Shown piece after piece: positions 1 through 3,443 of a DNA stretch of 6,186 bases. Every line of letters starts with the position of its first letter. The first letter of the stretch is position 1. The notes beneath the pieces were generated by a model that was given only the letters and a program-made list of their open reading frames with translations, was not told where the DNA came from and ran no database searches. A program made the position numbers and the translations under genes. Source of the DNA: Verrucomicrobiota bacterium (GTDB taxonomy: Bacteria; Verrucomicrobiota; Verrucomicrobiia; Limisphaerales; AV2); assembly GCA_003218935.1 (NCBI GenBank), contig QHPA01000348.1, positions 1-6,186 of the forward strand, read 5' to 3'.

Positions 1-805
1 GCTGGATGGCCTCGGCCAGCGGCACGTTTTCGCTGGCGGCGCTTTTCACCGGGGCGAGGAGTTGATCGAACGTCACCTCGATGGGGATGGTGGCAAAGTG
101 AACGGAAGTGTCCGAGGAGAGCGTGTCCGGCGGAGTGAGGGTCGGCGCGGAAACGGAGACGCTCGTCCAGCGTCCACTGGTCTTCCCGTAATACCCTAAT
201 TCGGCGATAAAGCGGGTCCCGCCGCGACCGACGTGGACGAACCAGTTGCGTGATTCGGGATGAACATGCACTTCGGTGAATGGTTCATCAGCCAGGTGAT
301 CGACGAAAACCCGCACGACGAGGTGGCCATCAGCCGAGCGCCGGTTGTATTCCCGGAGCTGGTCGCGGGTCAGGTCCCAATGGGCGTAGAGCCAATGCGG
401 GTCGCGCGCGGCGAGTAACAGCTTTTTTGTGCCGTACGCTTCGGGCAACTCGCCCGATTCTACCGTTGCCCCGACGTGTTCCGGTGGCGGCGTGGGTCCG
501 AGCGCATAGCGTTGTCCGGGACCGCTCACCGATGGCGCAGTTGGTTCGTCGCCTTCGAGTAGTATGGGAGGCACCTTGATCGGTCGTTTTCTGCCCGCGG
601 ATTTAGCTGCCGTTGCGCTACGCTTCGACGGCCTTTTTTTGGGCTTTACTTCTGATTTAAGTTTAGCGACAGGTTGGCTGCTTTTCCCGGCGGCCGTCCG
701 GGGCAGGCGACGAACGCGAGGGCGGACGGTTTTGGTTTCGGCCGATGCTTCGGCGGATTGAGAAACAGCCTTGCGACGGCGAGCTGTCTTTTTTTCCGAT
801 TTCAT
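1..805 (-). CDS. DUF4912 domain protein with basic N-terminal tail (3' end outside window)
   Basis: The minus-strand frame is open from an ATG at 805-803 to the left edge, giving 268 visible residues with no stop. Residues 1 to about 78 are very rich in Lys, Arg, Ala and Ser, with many KK, RR and KPKKRP-like clusters. They look disordered and nucleic-acid- or polyanion-binding. A Pro-rich linker follows. From about residue 118 comes the DUF4912 signature: GELPEAYGTKKLLLAARDP, then HWLYAHWDL (about 119-145), then beta-rich sequence ending in a RFIAELGYYG segment near residue 199. The domain's biochemical role is unknown. From memory, such genes often lie near glycogen or alpha-glucan enzymes, and any such partner would be left of this window. 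The start is supported by the onset of the basic tail. A GAGG lies only 2 bases upstream of the ATG, too close for a normal ribosome binding site. The gene diverges from the response regulator across about 150 bp. The family call is firm; the function is not. Confidence 0.82.
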   Translation of the reverse strand, partial: MKSEKKTARRRKAVSQSAEASAETKTVRPRVRRLPRTAAGKSSQPVAKLKSEVKPKKRPSKRSATAAKSAGRKRPIKVPPILLEGDEPTAPSVSGPGQRYALGPTPPPEHVGATVESGELPEAYGTKKLLLAARDPHWLYAHWDLTRDQLREYNRRSADGHLVVRVFVDHLADEPFTEVHVHPESRNWFVHVGRGGTRFIAELGYYGKTSGRWTSVSVSAPTLTPPDTLSSDTSVHFATIPIEVTFDQLLAPVKSAASENVPLAEAIQ

Positions 806-917
806 AGCCTCAGAAAAGATGCGAACCAACCGACCGGAGACTACGTCGAGCGCGAGCCTGTGCGCAACGCGAAACTGGCCGTAACCACCCCACCTGTAAA
901 GCGTGTTGAGGAATGAG

Positions 918-946
918 TTGACGCTCCTCCGCTTTAGGCTGAGAAT
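918..946 (+). promoter_or_regulatory. candidate sigma-70-type promoter for the response regulator
   Basis: TTGACG at 918-923 (5 of 6 consensus) is followed by a 17-base spacer and GAGAAT at 941-946 (4 of 6 consensus). Transcription would start near 953, only about 7 bases before the ATG at 960. This fits the absence of a strong ribosome binding site there and argues against the upstream GTG at 903, which lies before the promoter. The rest of the divergent gap, 806-917, shows no other clear element. Confidence 0.4.
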
Positions 947-959
947 CCCCTTGGATGGG

Positions 960-1367
960 ATGAGCCAGGCGAAACCAGAAAGCGATTTAGCGACCGCCAA
1001 AACAACCGCGCTGCTTTATGTCGTGGACGACGAACCGATGGTCGGCGATGTCGTCCAGGCCATTTTGAAGATGGGCGGTTACGAAACCGTTTTCTTCCAA
1101 GACCCTACGGTGGCCTTTAAGACGCTGAGCGAGGCGAATCCAAAGCCAACCTTGCTGCTGACTGATTTTCAAATGCCGCAAATGACCGGGCGGGAATTGA
1201 TTCTGCGCTGCAAAAAAGCACACCCCGCGTTGAAGACCATCCTTTACAGCGGCAATGTGCAGGAGGACACCGTCGCATTTTACCCTGCCCGACCCGACCG
1301 CTTTTTGCGAAAGCCGTTCAGTCCGAAAACGCTGATCGATCTGGTGCAAGCCGTGCTGTCAGAATAA
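960..1367 (+). CDS. single-domain response regulator (CheY-like receiver)
   Basis: This 135-residue protein is essentially one receiver (REC) domain that accepts a phosphoryl group from a histidine kinase. Visible hallmarks are the acidic pair D23-D24 after the first beta strand (LLYVVDDEP), the phosphoacceptor D69 (LLLTDFQMPQMTG), the switch residue S97 (ILYSGN) and the conserved K118-P119 (RFLRKPF). The first 17 residues are a short tail. No DNA-binding or enzymatic output domain follows, so it probably acts by protein contact or in a phosphorelay. I chose the ATG at 960. The frame extends to a GTG at 903, but those extra 19 residues add nothing to the fold and precede the candidate promoter. 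No histidine kinase is in view, so it is an orphan here. The dsrE-like gene starts 45 bases downstream and may have its own promoter. Confidence 0.95.
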   Translation: MSQAKPESDLATAKTTALLYVVDDEPMVGDVVQAILKMGGYETVFFQDPTVAFKTLSEANPKPTLLLTDFQMPQMTGRELILRCKKAHPALKTILYSGNVQEDTVAFYPARPDRFLRKPFSPKTLIDLVQAVLSE

Positions 1368-1378
1368 CGCGCCGCGGT

Positions 1379-1407
1379 TTGACACCCCCTTCCGTCTTGC
1401 TTACCCT
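1379..1407 (+). promoter_or_regulatory. candidate promoter giving a leaderless dsrE-like transcript
   Basis: A perfect TTGACA (1379-1384) is followed by exactly 17 bases and TACCCT (1402-1407), which keeps the key T, A and final T of the -10 box. The expected start of transcription, 6-7 bases after the -10 box, falls on or next to the ATG at 1413. The mRNA would then be leaderless, which matches the absence of any Shine-Dalgarno-like sequence before this ATG. It sits in the 45-base gap after the response regulator stop. Confidence 0.45.
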
Positions 1408-1412
1408 GCGGC

Positions 1413-1730
1413 ATGCCGTTGCGCGGGAAAAAACTCGGCCTGCTGATTTCCGTGCCGCCCGAGCATCCCAACTTCAACCACGGCCTCCGCCTGGCGGGAA
1501 CTGCGCTGGGCCAGGGCGTGGACGTCTATCTGTACTGCATCGACGAGGCGGTGAAAGGCCTGGGTGACCCACGTCTGCAACGGCTCAAAACGGACGGTGT
1601 GAAACTCTTCGCCTGCGCGTACGGGGCCCAGCGTCGCAACATCCCGGTGAGTGAACGAGCCGCGTTTGGCGGCCTGACTATCCTGAATGATTTAATCGCG
1701 AGCACGGACCGGTTCGTGAGCTTCAATTGA
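1413..1730 (+). CDS. DsrE-family (TusD-like) sulfur-relay protein
   Basis: This is a 105-residue protein of the DsrE/TusD type. It opens with a hydrophobic beta strand (KKLGLLISVPPE), then a helix and strand (GQGVDVYLYCID). The diagnostic segment is DGVKLFACAYGAQRRNI (61-77), where C68 aligns by eye with the active cysteine of TusD/DsrE that carries persulfide sulfur. The protein ends in the family's GLTILNDLIASTDRFVSF pattern (87-104). Known members form a complex with DsrF/TusC and DsrH/TusB and hand sulfur on in tRNA thiolation or in dissimilatory sulfur metabolism. Which of these applies here cannot be told, as no dsrC/tusE, tusA or sulfite reductase gene is in view. An in-frame TGA at 1380 and no other start codon after it fix the ATG at 1413. 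It leads a set of three small genes. Family call strong, pathway unknown. Confidence 0.85.
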   Translation: MPLRGKKLGLLISVPPEHPNFNHGLRLAGTALGQGVDVYLYCIDEAVKGLGDPRLQRLKTDGVKLFACAYGAQRRNIPVSERAAFGGLTILNDLIASTDRFVSFN

Positions 1731-1760
1731 CCGGCGGTGGGCCACACGACATTCAAAGTG

Positions 1761-2111
1761 ATGAACCCCGGCGTTCTCTTCGTCATCACCACCGACCCGC
1801 GAACGAGCCCGCGGCCGGCCGAAGCCGTCCGCATCGCGGCGGGCGTGGGCGCGTGGAGGAAAGCGGCGGTCACGATTTACCTCCGCGACGCCGCGGTCCT
1901 GGCGCTGAGCGAATTTCCCGATGAACTGACTGACGGCCACAACTTCAGCCGTTACCTTCCGCTCGTCGAGGAGTCCAGCGGGGTGCTCTGCGCGCAACGC
2001 GGCGCGCCGTGGTTGCGCGAAATCGGGCGCGCACCGGTTTCATTTCGCGAAATTGACGACGAAGAGCTGGCGACGCTCGCGTTGGAGAGTCATTACCTCA
2101 TCCGCTTTTGA
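1761..2111 (+). CDS. second small DsrE-like (TusC/DsrF-position) protein
   Basis: This 116-residue protein starts with a Rossmann-like strand (MNPGVLFVITTDP), then a helix with many Ala residues and a second strand (AAVTIYLRD, about 35-43), the layout of a DsrE/F-type fold. A single Cys, C77, lies in SGVLCAQRGAPWL, a position and context reminiscent of the DsrE cysteine loop. The C-terminus is acidic, ending in ELATLALESHYLIRF. It occupies the DsrF/TusC slot behind the dsrE-like gene. I prefer the ATG at 1761, which begins right at the first strand and leaves a 30-base gap. A GTG at 1737 in the same frame would add 8 residues and reduce the gap to 6 bases, so translational coupling is possible. 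The family assignment is from fold pattern and context, not a strong motif. Confidence 0.68.
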   Translation: MNPGVLFVITTDPRTSPRPAEAVRIAAGVGAWRKAAVTIYLRDAAVLALSEFPDELTDGHNFSRYLPLVEESSGVLCAQRGAPWLREIGRAPVSFREIDDEELATLALESHYLIRF

Positions 2112-2112
2112 C

Positions 2113-2292
2113 ATGCGCGCCATCCTTCACATCGTCACCCGGGCGAACGACGCGTTGCCCGCCGCGACCATCGCGACGCAACAAAAGCGACCGGAGGCGC
2201 AAGTCAAGGTTGTGGACTTGACGGCGCCGGAACCCGATTACGCGAAATTACTCGAAGAAATCTTCGCGGCTGATTCGGTTGCGGTCTGGTGA
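2113..2292 (+). CDS. small protein in the DsrH/TusB position (tentative)
   Basis: This 59-residue reading frame starts one base after the TGA of the preceding gene, the tight spacing of a translationally coupled operon. It opens with MRAILHIVTRAND, which resembles the MLHxV start of DsrH/TusB. It continues through a short helix, a strand (VKVVDLTAPEPDY, 31-43) and a final helix and strand (LLEEIFAADSVAVW). DsrH/TusB proteins are usually about 95 residues, so this one is short, and it has no cysteine. It may be a reduced or diverged member, or an unrelated small protein. The same frame extends to an ATG at 2053 inside the upstream gene, but that extension looks like a frame shadow. The stop lies one base from the pyrF stop on the other strand. 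Real gene: likely. DsrH identity: inference. Confidence 0.55.
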   Translation: MRAILHIVTRANDALPAATIATQQKRPEAQVKVVDLTAPEPDYAKLLEEIFAADSVAVW

Positions 2293-2293
2293 A

Positions 2294-3004
2294 TCAAGGT
2301 TCCTGGAGCGACGCCAGAATCTTTCCCGCGGCGGCACGCGGGTGCTCCGCCGCGCAAATCGGTCGGCCAATCACCAGCCAGTTCGCGCCGGCATGGATGG
2401 CTTCTTTGGGTGACAGTGTTCGCTTTTGGTCGTCTTTCTCCGCGTCGGGCGGGCGGATGCCCGGCGTGACCAGTTGCATATCCGCAGGTATGGTTTGTCG
2501 CAATCCGGCAATTTCCAGCGGCGAGCAAACCAACCCGCGCAGCCCGCACTTCACGGCGAGAGAGGCCAGCCGTTCGACTTGCCGTCCCACATTCGGTTCC
2601 ACACCGATTTCGACCAGCCCGTCGCTGTCGAGACTGGTCAGCACGGTCACTCCCAGCACCAGGGGGGGCGCACGACCGAGTTTACGGGCGTTTGCTTGAG
2701 CGGCCCGTTCGGCAGCGCGCAACATTTCGCTGCCGCCGCTGGCGTGGACGGTGAGCATTTGCACATCGAGCTGCGCGGCGGCTTCAACCGCCTTGGCCAC
2801 GGTGTTCGGGATGTCGTGGAATTTGAGATCGAGAAAAACCGCGGCGCCGGTTGCGCGGATTTTGCGGACGACTTCCGGGCCGGCGGAGACGAACAATTCC
2901 TTGCCGACTTTAAACGCGCCAACGACCGGGGCGAGTTGTTCGACCAGTTTCAGCGCTGCCTCCGGCCTTGGGACATCAAGCGCAACGATGATTGGATTGT
3001 TCAT
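2294..3004 (-). CDS. pyrF: orotidine 5'-phosphate decarboxylase
   Basis: This cytosolic enzyme removes CO2 from orotidine 5'-monophosphate to give UMP, the last step of de novo pyrimidine synthesis. The 236 residues match the usual length of bacterial PyrF. Visible landmarks are D10 in PIIVALD, K32 in FKVGKELF, the catalytic motif DLKFHDIPNT (D59, K61, D64), TVHASGG (85-91), VTVLTSLD (119-126), the phosphate-binding PGIR (181-184), the DDQKR segment (191-195) and VIGRPI (211-216), all as expected for an active enzyme. The ATG at 3004-3002 gives the standard MxxPIIVALD start. No Shine-Dalgarno sequence precedes it. The frame runs open further upstream to 3718, but that part is translated repeat DNA and antisense mfd. 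No other pyr gene is adjacent; it stands alone, divergent from mfd and tail to tail with the dsrE-like set. Confidence 0.97.
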   Translation of the reverse strand: MNNPIIVALDVPRPEAALKLVEQLAPVVGAFKVGKELFVSAGPEVVRKIRATGAAVFLDLKFHDIPNTVAKAVEAAAQLDVQMLTVHASGGSEMLRAAERAAQANARKLGRAPPLVLGVTVLTSLDSDGLVEIGVEPNVGRQVERLASLAVKCGLRGLVCSPLEIAGLRQTIPADMQLVTPGIRPPDAEKDDQKRTLSPKEAIHAGANWLVIGRPICAAEHPRAAAGKILASLQEP

Positions 3005-3190
3005 AAGGCAAGGATTAAGCCACGGACGGAGCAGGGATGAAACAATTTTCAAATCTTGAGCAGGAGCAGGCACGAGGAACCCTCGACAAGTCGAAATCCA
3101 GATGCCGAACAGGGAAAGAATGACGAAGCGCGAAACAGTACTGAGGCGTCCCTTGGATATGCGACAGTCGGTGGCGGTCGAACCGTCGTT

Positions 3191-3225
3191 TCCCCTCACC
3201 CTGACCCTCTCCCTCAGGGAGAGGG
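3191..3225 (+). repeat. REP-like palindromic unit, left copy
   Basis: This 35-bp unit has a TCCCCTCACCC head followed by a hairpin: CCCTCTCCC (3205-3213), TCA, GGGAGAGGG (3217-3225). The right copy at 3312-3346, read on the minus strand, matches it at 30 of 35 positions. All five differences are transitions, and two of them change a stem T:A pair to C:G, which keeps the hairpin. No T-tract follows, so it is not a standard terminator. Confidence 0.8.
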
Positions 3226-3311
3226 AACAGCCGCCGCCAAGCGCGTGTTTTGCCGCGCGCTGGACCGGCAGACTCCGTCGCGGGCTTGGCCAGAAGACGG
3301 CGGAGGATTCT

Positions 3312-3346
3312 CCCTCTCCCCAGGGGAGAGGGCCGGGGTGAGGGGA
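3312..3346 (-). repeat. REP-like palindromic unit, right copy, inverted
   Basis: This is the inverted partner of the unit at 3191-3225. Its hairpin (3312-3332) is a perfect palindrome of CCCTCTCCCC and its complement around a single A, and the GGGGTGAGGGGA tail (3335-3346) mirrors the head of the left copy. Between the copies, GCCAAGC (3236-3242) pairs with GCTTGGC (3284-3290) and CCGCCG (3231-3236) with CGGCGG (3298-3303). The whole 156-bp block could therefore fold as one long imperfect hairpin, as in BIME- or MITE-like elements. Confidence 0.78.
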
Positions 3347-3443
3347 AAGAAAATGTGGCCCGTCCAACGGTTCCCTGAGTAAAGTTGAACCCGGCAGGCG
3401 GGACTTTTGGTTTCGGATTACCTTCGTCATTCGGATTTCGGAA

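Larger units (their letters stand above)
3118..3432. repeat. outer inverted repeat bracketing the REP pair
   Basis: GAATGACGAAG at 3118-3128 is the exact reverse complement of CTTCGTCATTC at 3422-3432. Further out, CGAAATCC at 3092-3099 and GGATTTCG at 3433-3440 are also complementary, but on the left they are separated from the 11-mer by an extra 18 bases. Together they enclose about 315-350 bp and suggest a composite element or nested repeat insertions rather than chance. Confidence 0.5.
3005..3443. other. 439-bp repeat-filled gap between divergent pyrF and mfd
   Basis: No gene is supported here. The ORFs crossing it encode the SPHPGPLP- and LSLRERVRVRG-like peptides typical of translated REP repeats. 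The part next to pyrF (3005-3090) has an AG-rich stretch (GAGCAGGAGCAGG) and no clear promoter. The middle holds two inverted REP-like units. The part next to mfd (3404-3446) contains TTTCGGATT and ATTCGGATTTCGGAATT fragments that look like intergenic repeat sequence. Promoters for both genes must lie in or beside this repeat DNA; I could not pick convincing ones. Confidence 0.8.

Noticed and set aside
280..916. Plus-strand ORFs opposite the DUF4912 gene
   Set aside because: They are Arg/Gly/Pro-rich, low-quality frames antisense to a clear conserved domain.
903..959. GTG start at 903 adding 19 residues to the response regulator
   Set aside because: The extra residues are outside the receiver fold, and the candidate promoter at 918-946 would lie inside them.
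2294..3040. Plus-strand ORFs opposite pyrF, up to 204 residues
   Set aside because: They are antisense shadows of a gene whose catalytic motifs are all present.
3205..3225. REP hairpin as a rho-independent terminator
   Set aside because: No T-tract follows on either strand, and both neighbouring genes are transcribed away from it.
3191..3346. CRISPR array
   Set aside because: There are only two units, they are inverted rather than direct repeats, and each is self-palindromic.
3056..3382. Short plus-strand ORFs in the pyrF-mfd gap
   Set aside because: Their sequence, with HPDPLPQGEG-type peptides, is the usual product of translating REP palindromes.
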